Origin: Flaveria trinervia
Lineage: Eukaryota; Streptophyta; Magnoliopsida; Asterales; Asteraceae
DNA: 64,000 bases
Assembly (NCBI GenBank): GCA_025506515.1
Contig: CM046443.1
Span: 20,180,700 to 20,244,699 of the forward strand
Reading direction: 5' to 3'
The translations under genes were made by a program, and so were the position numbers. Shown here piece after piece: positions 44,002-55,944 of this stretch. A model generated the notes under the pieces. The model searched no databases. It was not told where the DNA came from and saw only the letters and a list, made by a program, of their open reading frames with translations. Numbering within the stretch: position 1 is the first letter of the stretch; every line of letters begins with the position of its first letter.

Positions 44002-46443
44002 TGTCACACCCCAACCTTGACGGCGGAAACGTCGAGGAGTGAGAGTTAAGATCGTTCATAGCCACATAACGCTATTAAAAACCAAATATATTCTTACACA
44101 TAAGTTTCATTTGTCACAATACAAATGTAAGTCTTAAAGGATATAAAAACGTAACATAAAATGTAACAATTCATCCTATTTTATTTATTAATCTAGGTCC
44201 AATCCTAGATGTGCAAGCTTCAATGCAGATAATCAAGCTTGGGCATTTCCTGAAACATGTTAAAATTAAAGGGGTCAACAATAATGTTGGTGAGCATTCC
44301 ATAGTTTTAAATACATAGATATATAAAGATGGCAATTCAAGTCATAAGTTAGTGAATAAAGTGATTAGGGATGTCATGAACAATGCAACAATCAAGCCTC
44401 GACAAAAGTTTACGAGTCTCAAATGTTTAAAGTATATACGATCAGTTAAGTGTACTTGGATCAACCAAAGCAGGCTTGTCTTGCCCATAGATCTATGACT
44501 TCACTGGGCTAGCAATAGTTAATGATTGTACATATAGTGCCATAACATGGTAATCACAAAAGTCCAACTAACCACAACTTACATGAGGAATTGCCATAAC
44601 GTTTACAAGTCTCAAAATGTGTGCAAGTGTAAAGATAATAGGATAACATGTTCCACCCCAAAGTGTAAAAATATGAAAAGGGGTATGGAAGTACTCACAT
44701 GATCAAATAATATATTTGATGATTAATAAGAATAATAACAAGCAACGTTCAACGTAGACCTTCACAACGCACCTAAAACAAGTAATATATTTACAAGGTT
44801 ACAAAATTAATAGTTAAACGAGGCTAGGGTTCAAATTGGTATTTTACGGTGTTAAATGACGTTGGTTAGAGATATCATATATAAGTTTAATCTAAAAGAA
44901 ATGTCATGTATCCAATTTAAAAAAACCTTTATAACAATTTGTGAAGGTTAATTATAAAATATATAAATTCTATAATTATCATATTAATCCTTAATTGTAT
45001 AGTATTTAAATAATAATTACATGATTTACCAATATTATAAAAGTCTATTCTTATAAAAATAACTTTGTTAAATTTTATTTTATAAGAAAATTGTTAAGGT
45101 TTTAAAGTGGTAAATTTGTAGAAAAAAAAATAATAGGATAGCTTTAAAAATAACCGAAGTTTACAAAATCTCTTTTTATAATTTTTAGAAAATTTATATA
45201 TTTTTTTAAAAGGCTGAAAAGCCAAAAACAATTGAATTGGAGGTCGCCGGGTTCGAACCCGGGACCTCTAATTCGGGATGTAAGTGGGGAACCAGTGAAC
45301 CAAGGCATCCAGCCGCGGTTTTACTTGGTTCTTTAATCTTAAAAACATCCGTTTTAGAATAGCCCCAAATTCGTATGAACCCTAGTTTGATTTGAATCGA
45401 AATTGAAGGTCAAATCGATGATGTTTAAGAGAAAGAACATGGGGCTTTGATTCCCCATGTGATTACGCGTATATAATTGTTGTTTATTTACCCGATTGAT
45501 GATGAATTCGAGATGAACACGACGAAGAACAATTCGCGGCCACGTAAACCGGTTTGATGCTCAAATGATGATGATAATCAAATTCAATGCACAGATAGTT
45601 TCTAATGACCTCAAGATGAAAAACCCTGTATCAATTTCGAGTTTTGAAGCTTGGAAGATGGGATTCGAATGGTAGCAGATTCGCGATGAGGGGGTACTCG
45701 TATAACTCTGTTTGTGTGATTTCAGGTGTAATTAGCAGGTGTGGACGATTAATCGCAGTTAGATAGCCGTTTAGGTTCATTCAATTGAATTATTACAGAG
45801 TTTTAATGCCTAAACGGCTATAAGATTAATGGGTTTCGGTTACTCGATCGATTTGGGTTGTAACCGGTGTTTAAACGCGTTTAAAGTGCGCATTCAGGTT
45901 CGAAACACGTAAACGAAACGGTTTGGGTTGGTTTGTGTGTAAAAAACCGAGTGTTTTGAGCCGTTTTGAGGCTCACCGGAGCCATAGCCGGCGGTAGCCG
46001 GAGGCTTGGCCGGAAAAGCGGGGTTAGGGGGGAGGAAATGGTTTGGATTTTCAAAAAATTACACAAATGGTCCCTCAAGTTATGCATGTTTATTATTTTA
46101 TGCAAAAACTCATATTAAGTTTCTAAAATGACAAAAAAACACCCCCCAACTTTATTACTTTAAGTTTTAACATTTTTAAGTTTAATGATTCTTTATAAAT
46201 TATTATCATTATAGTTATCATTTATTGTTGTTATTATTATTAATATTATTTTATTATCAACGTTGTTATTATTTAATATTTACCATAATTCTTATGTTCA
46301 AAGCAATAGATAAACTATAATCTTTTAAAGGATTAAGAATAGATCACACACACTACCTACAAGTTTCATGAAAAGGCATTAATAGTCCCTACAAGAATAA
46401 ACGAGATTAACTATTAGCTTAACCAAAAATACAAGATGTTACA
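44002..46443 (-). repeat. F: 3' LTR
   Basis: Plus strand TGTCACACCCCAACC to AAGATGTTACA. Differs from 51832-54251 mainly by one- or two-base indels, many in A, T or C runs, with few substitutions. Contains the tRNA-like box at 45239-45310. Confidence 0.95.
45239..45310 (-). other. tRNA-like sequence inside F's 3' LTR
   Basis: 72 bases on the minus strand. GGATGCC at the 5' end pairs at five of seven positions with GACCTCC at the 3' end. An A-box-like TGGTTCACTGG lies near the 5' end. The B-box-like GGGTTCGAACCC is a perfect palindrome inside a longer GC stem. No good anticodon arm is seen, so it is a tRNA relic or SINE-type piece, not a working tRNA gene. Confidence 0.5.
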
Positions 46444-46458
46444 GTCCCCAACTTAAAA
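46444..46458 (-). promoter_or_regulatory. F: polypurine tract
   Basis: Minus strand reads TTTTAAGTTGGGGAC directly upstream of the 3' LTR, the usual gypsy PPT form. Confidence 0.85.
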
Positions 46459-46485
46459 GAATTTCGTCCCGAAATTAGAAATAAG

Positions 46486-46828
46486 CTAAGAGAATAAATG
46501 CGGGTATCTCTCCTTCATATGATCCTCACGTTCCCAAGTGAACTCAGCTCCACATTTGTTTTCCCAACGAACTTTAACGATAGGTGTGGTAGTTGTTCGG
46601 GTCTTCTTCAGGGTACGATCCATATCTCAACAGGCTTCTCAACAAAGTGCAATGACTCATCAACTTGAATTTCCTCTAGTGGAACATGCAAGTTTTCATC
46701 AGCCAAGCACTTCCTCAGGTTTGAAACATGAAAGACAGGATGAACTCCGCTGAGTTCAACAGGTAACTCCAGTTTGTAAGTCACTTCCCAATTCTTTTCA
46801 AACCTTGAAAGGTCCTACGAAGCGTGGG
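46486..46828 (-). pseudogene. F: polyprotein C-terminus, chromodomain-like
   Basis: After integrase the minus strand encodes a stretch ending HPVFHVSNLRKCLADENLHV, then IPIV/TPIVKVRWENKCGAEFTWE and a stop at 46486. The RW...EFTWE pattern is the C-terminal chromodomain type of Tekay chromoviruses, thought to steer integration to heterochromatin. Frames change about four times. Confidence 0.65.
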
Positions 46829-47795
46829 CTAACTTACCCTTCTTCCCAAAACGTACAACACCCTTCCATGGAGAGACTTTAAGAAGAACCATGTCGTCGA
46901 CTTGAAACTCCAATGGTTTGCGTCTTTTATCGGCATAACTCTTTTGGCGACTTCTAGCCACTTCAAGGTTATTTGAATTTTGGAAACTTTGTCAGTCGTT
47001 TCCTGAATAAGTTCCGGACCAGTGATAAGATTTTCCCCAATGTCAGTCCAACAGATAGGAGAACGACATTTACGACCATACAACGCCTCGAATGGTGCCA
47101 TCTATACTTGAGTGATAACTATTGTTATACGAAAATTCCGCGAGCGGTAAATGCGTATCCCAATCACCACCAAAATCAAGGACACAAAGGCGTAGCAGAT
47201 CTTCAAGGGTTTGGATTGTTCGTTCGGTTTGACCATCAGTTTGAGGATGGTAAGCCGTACTTAAATCCAATTGAGTTCCCAGGAGTTCTTGCATCGAAGA
47301 CCAGAAGTGCGAAGTGAAACGGGCATCTCGATCGGAAATGATGTGTACGGCACGCCATGACGACTCACAATTTCTTCAACATAGATTCGGGCTAACTTGA
47401 AACTTTGTACGTATCTCGTATGGGTATGAAATGTGCTGTCTTGGTCAAACGGTCAACGATGACCCAAATACTATCATGACCACGAGGTGTACGAGGTACG
47501 TTGGTTATGAAATCCATGGATATATGTTCCATTTCCACATAGGGATTTCGGGTTGCTCAAGTAAACCACTTGGTCGTTGATGTTCGGCTTTGACCCTTGC
47601 GCATGTGAGGCACTTGGAAACATAAGTCGCGATATCTTTCTTCATTCCAGGCCACCAATATTGACCACGCAGGTCCATGTACATCTTATCGGAGCCAGGA
47701 TGAACGGAGTATCGGGTTTGATGAGCTTCGTTCATAATAAAGTGCCGAAGGTTGTCGCGATTCGGGATCCAGAGTCGATTCAAGAAATACCACAT
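46829..47795 (-). pseudogene. F: integrase
   Basis: The zinc region HQTRYSVHPGSDKMYMDLRG with CLTCARVKAEHQRP is at about 47570-47710. The middle core (about 47295-47500) is broken by indels; the later core is at 47070-47294 (LSTAYHPQTDGQTERTIQTL) with the catalytic Glu. 46829-47101 holds the following MAPFEALYGRKCRSPICWTD. It splits into at least three frames. Confidence 0.85.
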
Positions 47796-48767
47796 GCCGT
47801 TCGGTTTGTCTCCAATTGTGACCGTACGTTAGTCATCAAATCTTCATCTTTTCCTTCGTCAGTTAGTGCCGCTTGTTGAGCCTCGCGAATGCATAACTCG
47901 AGGTCACTATCGATCCTTATGTTTTGGAGCATGATAGTAGCCTCGTTGACATCCACGTGAATCTCGGTATCAAATTCTCCTAACGTATCAAACCATTGCC
48001 TTCGATCTCGGATTTCTTGAAGTGTGACAGTCTTGCTGTGGACCTTGCGACTTAGTGCGTCGGCTACAACATTCGCCTTTCCAGGATGATAGCGAATGTC
48101 GCAGTCGTAGTCACTAATCAACTCAATCCAACGTCTTTGTCTCATGTTGAGATCCTTTTGATTGAACACGTGTTGGAGACTCTTATGATCGGTGTAGACT
48201 ATGCATTGCGTCCCATATAAGTAGTGTCGCCAAATCTTCAATGCAAAAACCACCGCACCAAGTTCAAGATCATGCGTTGTGTAGTTAACTTCATGAACCT
48301 TCAATTGTCTTGACGCGTATGCTATAACTTTGCCTCGTTGCATGAGAACACAACCAAGACCTTGATTAGAAGCATCACAATATACAGTAAAGTCGTTGTT
48401 TCCATCGGGTAGTGTGAGAATAGGAGCATTACACAACTTGCGCTTCAATGTCTCGAAAGCCTCTTCTTGCTCGGGTCCCCATTCAAAAAGTCGATTCTTT
48501 TGGGTTAGCGCTTAATGGTTTAGCAATCTTCGAAAAATTTGCTATGAACCTACGGTAATATCCCGCTAAACCCAGAAAAGAACGAACCTCGGTGGGGGTT
48601 GCGGGAACACACCAATTCTTCACAGCTTCAATTGTAGCAGGATCCACGTGAATTCCTTGGCTATTCACCACATGCCCTAGGAATTGAACTTCTTCCAACC
48701 AAAACTCACACTTGGAAAGCTTGGCGTATAATTGCTCCTTCTTCAAAAGTCCAAGTACTTGTCGCAA
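47780..48767 (-). pseudogene. F: RNase H and RT connection
   Basis: 48483-48767 has the RT thumb (LYAKLSKCEFWLEEVQFLGH, GYYRRFIANFSKIAKPLS). 47780-48448 is the gypsy RNase H (TVYCDASNQGLGCVLMQRGK, TDHKSLQHVFNQKDLNMRQR, ANVVADALSRK). A frameshift near 48470 separates them. 222 residues are continuous in RNase H. Confidence 0.9.
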
Positions 48768-49596
48768 GTGTGTCTCGTGATCGACTTTTGTCTTGAATAA
48801 ATAAGGATGTCATCAATAAACACGATCACGAATTTATCCAAATACAGTTTACATACTCGATTCATGAGGTCCATGAACACAGCAGGCGCATTGGTCAGGC
48901 CAAATGGCATGACCATGAACTCGTAGTGTCCATATCGAGTACGGAAAGCGGTCTTTGGAATGTCATCATCATGAACACGTAATTGATGATACCCAGAACG
49001 TAGATCGATCTTCGAGAATTGAGTTGCTCCTTGAAGTTGGTCGAAGAGGTCATCGATTCGGGGAAGAGGGTATCGGTTTTTAATAGTAAGCTTGTTGAGT
49101 TCCCGGTAGTCGATGCACATACGGAATGACCCATCCTTCTTCTTCACAAATAGTACAGGTGCGCCCCACGGTGATGAACTAGGGCGCATAAACCCTTATC
49201 GGTCAACTCTTGCAGTTGACTAGCGAGCTCTTGCATTTCAGAAGGTGCAAGACGATAAGGCGATTTAGCCACAGGGTTTGCACCAGGGATTAAATCAATC
49301 TTGAACTCAACTTCTCGCACGGGAGGTAACCCTTTAAGATCTTCGGGAAAAACTTCGGGAAAGTCTCGCACAACAGGAATGTCCTTCAACTCCTTACCCT
49401 TGGCTTTCGTATTAACTACATATGCCATGAAAGTCATGTAGTTTTTACTTAAGCATTTACGGGCCTTGATACAAGACATGAGTTTGAGTCTTTGGGATGA
49501 TTTCTCCCCAAAGACCTTCAAAGTATCTCCAGTCGGTAACGGAATTCGGATACACTTCTCGAAACATAAAATTCCGCACGGTGCTTGGCTAACCAA
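48743..49596 (-). pseudogene. F: reverse transcriptase
   Basis: 48743-49189 holds most of RT (PWGAPVLFVKKKDGSFRMCI, GYHQLRVHDDDIPKTAFRT) with the catalytic FIDD at 48809-48820. 49144-49596 carries the N-terminal linker and fingers start (FPEVFPEDLKGLPPVREVEF). The two overlap in different phases near 49170, one indel. A second indel sits just after the FIDDILIYS motif. Confidence 0.9.
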
Positions 49597-49835
49597 TCCA
49601 TGCCAATGATAACCTCAAAGCTTCCCAATTGCATAGGAATAAGGTCGACGGAGAACTCGTGTTTGTTAAGGCTCAAGGTGCAGTCGCGTATCACGACATC
49701 AACGACAATAGATTTTCCATCGGCAACCTCGACCGTGAAAGATTTCTCCAGTTTTGCACGCGGTTTAGAAAGTATAGGTTCGAATTCCAAGGACACGAAA
49801 CTCCTATCGGCACCCGAATCAAACAACAGATGCAT
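49518..49835 (-). pseudogene. F: aspartic protease
   Basis: The active site LLFDSGADRSFVSLEF has an intact Asp-Ser-Gly-Ala, and GSFEVIIGMDWLAKHRAEF is the typical second conserved block. A phase change at about 49560 joins it to the RT linker. Confidence 0.9.
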
Positions 49836-49876
49836 AATGATTATTTACAAGATACATACCTGTTGGTAACAACCTA

Positions 49877-51165
49877 TTATTGATATGATGGACATAGATA
49901 GGAATTTTTGCAACACAAGAAAAGACTAGAGAAAAAGAAAATTAACGACGTACCATTCACCACGTCGTTGTTGGCTTGCGCTTGGTTGGCGTTGATGTTG
50001 AAAGCCCTTCCACGAGCCGGTGGCACAGTTCCCGCATTGCGAGGACATTGAGGGCGAATATGGCCAGCCTCGCCACAGTTGTAGCAGGTTCGGTTGGTAA
50101 GCATGGCAGTGTTATTTGGTGCACGAAGACAGTAGCTACCAATGACCATACTTTCCACACAGCGAGCAGACTCGGCATGGCATGTTGCTTGAATGATGGT
50201 ACTTGCACGTATTACACATAGGATGTGGCCCAGCATAAACTTTAGCCATGGGAGCTTGATTCGCAACCACCGTTTGTTTTTGGGGAGCATTGGGGGCGGT
50301 CACAGCGTAGTTGCGTGTCGGGGTGAACTTACGCTTCTGTTTTGAGAAGATGACTCGGCCTTTACCTCCTTGTTGCCTCAGATGTCACCTTGCTATAGCC
50401 TTGGAGCCCTTTGCCGACATCGTGCCAGCTCTTATATGATTCTCAGTGAGCTGTGCAGTAATAGTAATCGCCTCCTCCAAGGTGTGGGCCTACTACCCAC
50501 CACAGCATCTTGAATTTGAGGTGGCACCCCCTTGATAAATTTTCAATGTTACGGGGCACGGTGTCCACCATGTGTGTAGTAGAAGCATACTCAACTCATG
50601 ATGTCGGGTGGAATAAGCCAAATGATTCCCACCATCTTGTTTGAGATTCCAGAATTCCTCCTCCAGCTTTTGTAACTCGCTCCTTGGACAAAACTTTTGA
50701 ATCATAACCTCCTTGAACTCCTCCCAAGACAAGGCCAAAGCAGCCTCAGTTCCACGGTTTCTTTCTCACTATTCCACCATGTAAGTGCTCGTTGTTGAAG
50801 AACACTTGTGGCATAGCGAACCTTGAACTCGTTGGGGCACTCGCTAACAATGAACGTATTCTCCATACTTTCAAACCACTCGAGAAGTCCAGTGGCTCCT
50901 TCTTTTCCACTAAAGCTGTGGGTTTGCACGAGTTAAAGTGTTTGAAGGTGCAAGTACGGTTGTTCCCTTGTTGATTGTTCTTTTGATTGTTGCTATGATC
51001 TCCATTAGCACCACTATTGTTCCCATTGATGTTGTTGTTGCTATTAGCCATTAGTGTGCTATTGAGTTCAGCCACCATAGTCGGGAGAACGGCAGCCATT
51101 TGTCGTGCAATCATGGCAGCCAGCTTACGGTCGGAACTTCCACGCTTTCCATGGTGACGAGACAT
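49877..51165 (-). pseudogene. F: gag (capsid and nucleocapsid)
   Basis: The ATG at 51165 opens MSRHHGKRGSSDRKLAAMIA, followed by an Asn/Gly-rich stretch. The capsid domain is at 50493-50929 (EWFESMENTFIVSECPNEFK, LSWEEFKEVMIQKFCP). The CCHC knuckle CYNCGEAGHIRPQC is at 50045-50086, with further Cys/His pairs just upstream (50110-50230). About five one-base frameshifts break it. Confidence 0.85.
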
Positions 51166-51831
51166 GCTGGATATACAAAATGAGTTAGTTACAGGAGCGG
51201 GGATAACAGAGATAGTAGTTTAACAAAGATAAGCTAAGAGTTTTAAGGTACACGGGATGTTTCCATTTGGTAACGCATTACCATTTTGAAAACGTTGACA
51301 CGTCAAGGTGAATTGACCCATTTACCTTAGAAACTTGTGTATGTTGACCATAGTTTATCACTCATCCCAGAAATCCCCAGGTAAGCATAACTAGTCCCGT
51401 AGGATTTATGCGATATGCTTGCCTTAGCCCGAGGGCCTTTTGCCAGGAAAACCAGGATACAGGTGTCTATGTGTCACACAACATTTCTTAGGTTCATAGA
51501 ATCAAAACCTTGATGAGATTAGACGTAACGTCTAAAGATCCAAGTCATAACATAAACATAAGATTCCATGTGTCGACGAGAATAAGATTAAGAGAGTTCA
51601 TGTTCGGGGGAGTCAAAGGGTCAAAGTTAAGTTTAGGGAGACAAATAACAATGTTTAGGCAATCCTATGCTAAGGCATCAAATTGCACATAAGAGGCATA
51701 GCATTATGTAGCATGAAAAGTATATTAGTTACAAGATAGAAATATAATTCTATAAGGTTCATGCATACTATAGCCTAGGTCACCATTTCTAATAACCTAG
51801 ATCCCTATAGTTATGGGCTCTGATACCAATC
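51166..51831 (-). other. F: leader, with primer binding site at 51817-51828
   Basis: 666 bases with no credible ORF. Minus strand TGGTATCAGAGC at 51817-51828, three bases from the LTR, is the initiator-Met-type PBS. Confidence 0.8.
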
Positions 51832-54251
51832 TGTCACACCCCAACCTTGACGGCGGAAACGTCGAGGAGTGAGAGTTAAGATCGTTCATAGCCACATAAC
51901 GCTATTAAAAACCAAATATTTTTACACATAAGTTTCATTTGTCACAATACAAATGTAAGTCTTAAAGGATATAAAAACGTAACATAAAATGTAACAATTC
52001 ATCCTATTTTATTTATTAATCTAGGTCCAATCCTAGATGTGCAAGCTTCAATGCAGATAATCAAGCTTGGGCATTTCCTGAAACATGTTAAAATTAAAGG
52101 GGTCAACAATATGTTGGTGAGCATTCCATAGTTTTAATACATAGTATATAAAAGATGGCAATTCAAGTCATAAGTTAGTGAATAAAGTGATTAGGGATGT
52201 CATGAACAATGCAACAATCAAGCCTCGACAAAAGTTTACAAGTCTCAAATGTTTAAAGTATATACGATCAGTTAAGTGTACTTGGATCAACCAAGCAGGC
52301 TTGTCTTGCCCATAGATCTATGACTTCACTGGGCTAGCAATAGTTAATGATTGTACATATAGTGCCATAACATGGTAATCACAAAAGTCCAACTAACCAC
52401 AACTTACATGAGGAATTGCCATAACGTTTACAAGTCTCAAAAATGTGTGCAAGTGTAAAGATAATAGGATAACATGTTCCACCCAAAGTGTAAAAATATG
52501 AAAAAGGGGTATGGAAGTACTCACATGATCAAATAATATAATTTGATGATTAATAAGAATAATAACAAGCAACGTTCAACGTAGACCTTCACAACGCACC
52601 TAAAACAAGTAATATTTACAAGGTTACAAATTAATAGTTAAACGAGGCTAGGGTTTCAAATTGGTATTTTGCGGTGTTAAATGACGTTGGTTAGAGATTA
52701 TATATAAGTTAATCTAAAGAAAATGTCATGTATCCAATTTTAAAAAAACCTTTATAACAATTTGTGAAGGTTAATATAAAATATATAAATTCTATAATTA
52801 TCATATTTAATCCTTAATTGTATAGTATTTAAATAATAATTACATGATTTACCAATATTATAAAAAGTCTATCTTATAAAATAACTTTGTTAAAATTTTA
52901 TTTTATAAGAAAATTGTTAAGGTTTTAAAGTGGTAAATTTGTAGAAAAAAAAATAATAGGATAGCTTTAAAAATAACCGAAGTTTACAAAATCTCTTTTT
53001 ATAATTTTTAGAAAATTTTATATATTTTTTAAAAGGCTGAAAAGCCAAAAACAATTGAATTGGAGGTCGCCGGGTTCGAACCCGGGACCTCTAATTCGGG
53101 ATGTAAGTGGGGAACCAGTGAACAAGGCATCCAGCCGCGGTTTTACTTGGTTCTTAATCTTAAAAACATCCGTTTTAGAATAGCCCCAAATTCGTATGAA
53201 CCCTAGTTTGATTTGAATCGAAATTGAAGGTCAAATCGATGATGTTTAAGAGAAAGAACATGGGCTTTGATTCCCCATGTGATTACGCGTATATAATGTT
53301 GTTATTTACCCGATTGATGATGAATTCGAGATGAACACGACGAAGAACAATTCGCGGCCACGTAACCGGTTTGATGCTCAAATGATGATGATAATCAAAT
53401 TCAATGCACAGATAGTTTCTAATGACCTCGAGGATGAAAAACCCTGTATCAATTTCGAGTTTTGAAGCTTGGAAGATGGGGTTCGAATGGTAGCAGATTC
53501 GCGATGAGGGGGTAACGTATAACTCTGTTTGTGTGATTTCAGGTGTAATTAGCAGGTGTGAACGATTAATCGTAGTTAGATAGCCATTAGGTTCATTCAA
53601 TTGAATTATACAGAGTTTTAATGCCTAAACGGCTATAAGATTAATGGGTTTCGGTTACTCGATCGATTTGGGTTGTAACCGGTGTTTAAACGCGTTTAAA
53701 GTGCGCATTCAGGTTCGAACACGTAAACGAAACGGTTTGGGTTGGTTTGTGTGTAAAAACCGAGTGTTTTGAGCCGTTTTGAGGCTCACCGGAGCCATAG
53801 CCGGCGGTAGCCGGAGGCTTGGCCGGAAAAGCGGGTTAGGGGGGAGGAAATGGTTTGGATTTTTCAAAATTACACAAATGGTCCCTCAAGTTATGCATGT
53901 TTATTATTTATGCAAAAACTCCCATATTAAGTTTCTAAAATGACAAAAACACCCCCCAACTTTATTACTTTAAGTTTTAACATTTTTAAGTTAATGATTC
54001 TTTATAAATTATTATCATTAGTTATCATTTATTGTTGTTATTATTATTAATATTATTTTTATTATTAACGTTGTTATTATTTTTATTATTTACCATAATT
54101 CTTATGTTCAAAGCAATAGAAAAAAACTATAATCTTAAAGGATTAAGAATAGATCCACACACTACCCACAAGTTTCATGAAAAGGCATTAATAGTCCCTA
54201 CAAGAATAAACGAGATTAACTATTAGCTAACCAAAAATACAAGATGTTACA
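51832..54251 (-). repeat. F: 5' LTR
   Basis: Plus strand TGTCACACCCCAACC to AAGATGTTACA, pairing with 44002-46443. ORFs inside (53283-53600, 54032-54226) are not credible genes. Confidence 0.95.
53062..53132 (-). other. tRNA-like sequence inside F's 5' LTR
   Basis: Second copy of the sequence at 45239-45310, one base shorter (one C lost near the A-box end). The GGGTTCGAACCC palindrome is intact. Confidence 0.5.
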
Positions 54252-54256
54252 ACAGA
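54252..54256. repeat. Target site duplication of F, right copy (ACAGA)
   Basis: Identical to 43997-44001. Confidence 0.95.
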
Positions 54257-54830
54257 AATACGAAGTTGAAAGGTTTTGACATTAACTCTGTAGGAACAAA
54301 TCATTCTGAATGAGATGATTCTTCCCCCTCCATGGATTTATGTGTCCCATCTCCTATGCCAGGAGATGGATCTTTCTCAGTTGCCTTTGACAAGAAGCAG
54401 TGTACGTTTATCGGGTTGTTGAGACCTTTGTTTAGATCCAAGACATTATAAGACATATAAATCATGGATCTTGAAGCTGAATTAAGATTGGTCTTCAAGA
54501 ATGGTGTACTTCTTCTTCAATACGTAGCACTCTTGTTGTCAAAGACCACTTTAAAATCTTTGTCCAAATCGGGATACAGAAAGTAAGTTGTGTTTGTAGT
54601 TGTTGAACCAGTGACCTTGTCAAACTTAACTTTCTGGTTTCCCACTCTCCTGTGCTGTGATGTATCCTCCTTTATTTCCGCCAAAGAACATGTACTCCTC
54701 TAATTTTTTTGACGTTGGAGAGAGGACAGGTTTCCAGTCATGTGCCTAGAAGCCCACTATCTACAATCCAGTGTTTGTGATAGCCACTATAACGAACACC
54801 CTACACATTCAAAGAAAATGATAGTTAAGG
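54257..54830 (-). pseudogene. D: GAG-pre-integrase start and protease
   Basis: 54301-54498 is the region between protease and the zinc domain (MIYMSYNVLDLNKGLNNP). Around 54600-54770 the minus strand holds a decayed protease, with VDCGLLGT-like sequence where VDSGCSRHMTG is expected and the sequence around the FGGNKGG block in another phase. It is placed by order between the D linker and the D integrase. Confidence 0.65.
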
Positions 54831-55944
54831 TTTGGGACCCAAGCCTTAACTGGCTTGGGTATCCTAGAGGAATCACACATCAAAAATTCACCCAATGTCC
54901 ATTTGAGGGTGAGGGCAATCATGCTTCTTACTGCTCTTAGTATCAGATATTTGACTTGATTTTTCTTTCCACAAGCCAGCTTTGTGCAATGCTTGTTTGT
55001 GATAAACAGACGACTGGTTTATGGTTTGAACCTTAGTTTCATTATTTCTTTTAGGTGGAGTAATAGAATCCTTTTAGAAGAGATCTGTTTAGAATCTGAA
55101 GCTCCAACTTTCTTTCACAGTGTCTCATAAGGACAATTAGAAGCTATATGTCCTCTCTTTCCACAATTGTAGCATGAGCGAACTTCTCATATTGGGAAAG
55201 ACGTCTCCATGGAGAAGAGTATGAGAACGGTGTGAATTTGGTCTTGTTGGGTTTCAACTCTTCGTGCTTGGATGTTTAACTTCTTTAATTAACTTTACCT
55301 TTTGAGCGTTTGAAACATCTTTTGCCCTGTTTATTGGATTTATTACATGGTAGGTTAGTTGTTTAGTCACTTCTATTCAGAAGAAGACGTGATAGATCCT
55401 GAATATATAACTTTTTAAACTGTTTGTCCAAAGTAATAATAGGCATTTTACCCCCTTGTTTCAAAGGTCCTCCTTCTCTTTAGTGGCAGATTCCATCTTT
55501 TGACAGTGGAATCTGGATCACTAACTAGAGGAGTGGTCACCACATGATCTTTAATAGGATGTTGTTTACTGGTCGACATTAGTATTAACAAAATCTCGTG
55601 TGGTGGTGGAACCACTTTGTAACCTAATCCCTCGAGGTTGTTGCGTTCTTTGACCAAGTTTTTAACTATATGTGAAAAACTAGTCCAACTATGTAGTTTT
55701 TGTTTTAAAGAAATACTTGGACTTCCAAAACTAATTTCTCCTTTTTAGTTTCTTCAAGGGAGTTTAAATAGAACTTAAGTCATTTTTTGGTTTAAAAGCC
55801 ACAACTTCGGTTTCCTTAGTTGTTTACTTAATAGTTCTGTTTTTTCTTGTAATGTGCTCGTATTGTTTTAAAACACGATTTGCTTCTGTGCATAGTTGCA
55901 AGTCCTTTACTAAGCTATCGTTATGATCTAAAACCTAGCAAATT
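54831..55944 (-). pseudogene. D: gag-protease linker with second CCHC knuckle
   Basis: The second knuckle CYNCGKRGHIASNC is encoded at 55133-55175. 55448-55657 contains ERNNLEGLGYKVVPPPHEIL, which matches QGLGSNEIAPPHTI of the B linker. The rest (55190-55440 and 55660-55944) is A/T-rich, Lys/Asn-coding and full of stops. Confidence 0.65.

Larger units (their letters stand above)
44002..54251 (-). mobile_element. Element F: Ty3/gypsy chromovirus, both ends present, 10.25 kb
   Basis: LTRs of 2442 and 2420 bp, nearly identical, are flanked by ACAGA. Internal order on the minus strand is PBS, gag, protease, RT, RNaseH, integrase, chromodomain-like C-terminus, PPT. LTR identity makes it the youngest element here with both ends visible. 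The coding modules still contain many one-base frameshifts. A Tekay-type lineage is likely from the length and the C-terminus. Confidence 0.95.

Noticed and set aside
43850..44065. A 71-residue ORF beginning MAMNDLNSHSSTFPP
   Set aside because: The N-terminal part is translated from F's LTR and the rest is D's GAG-pre-integrase; it exists only because F inserted there.
45243..45270. Possible functional tRNA gene around GGGTTCGAACCC
   Set aside because: No convincing anticodon arm and mismatched acceptor stem; it lies in both LTRs of F. Reported as a tRNA-like relic only.
54032..54226. Leu-rich short ORF resembling a membrane peptide
   Set aside because: It is a TTATTATTA-rich tract in F's LTR; the left LTR copy does not keep the frame.
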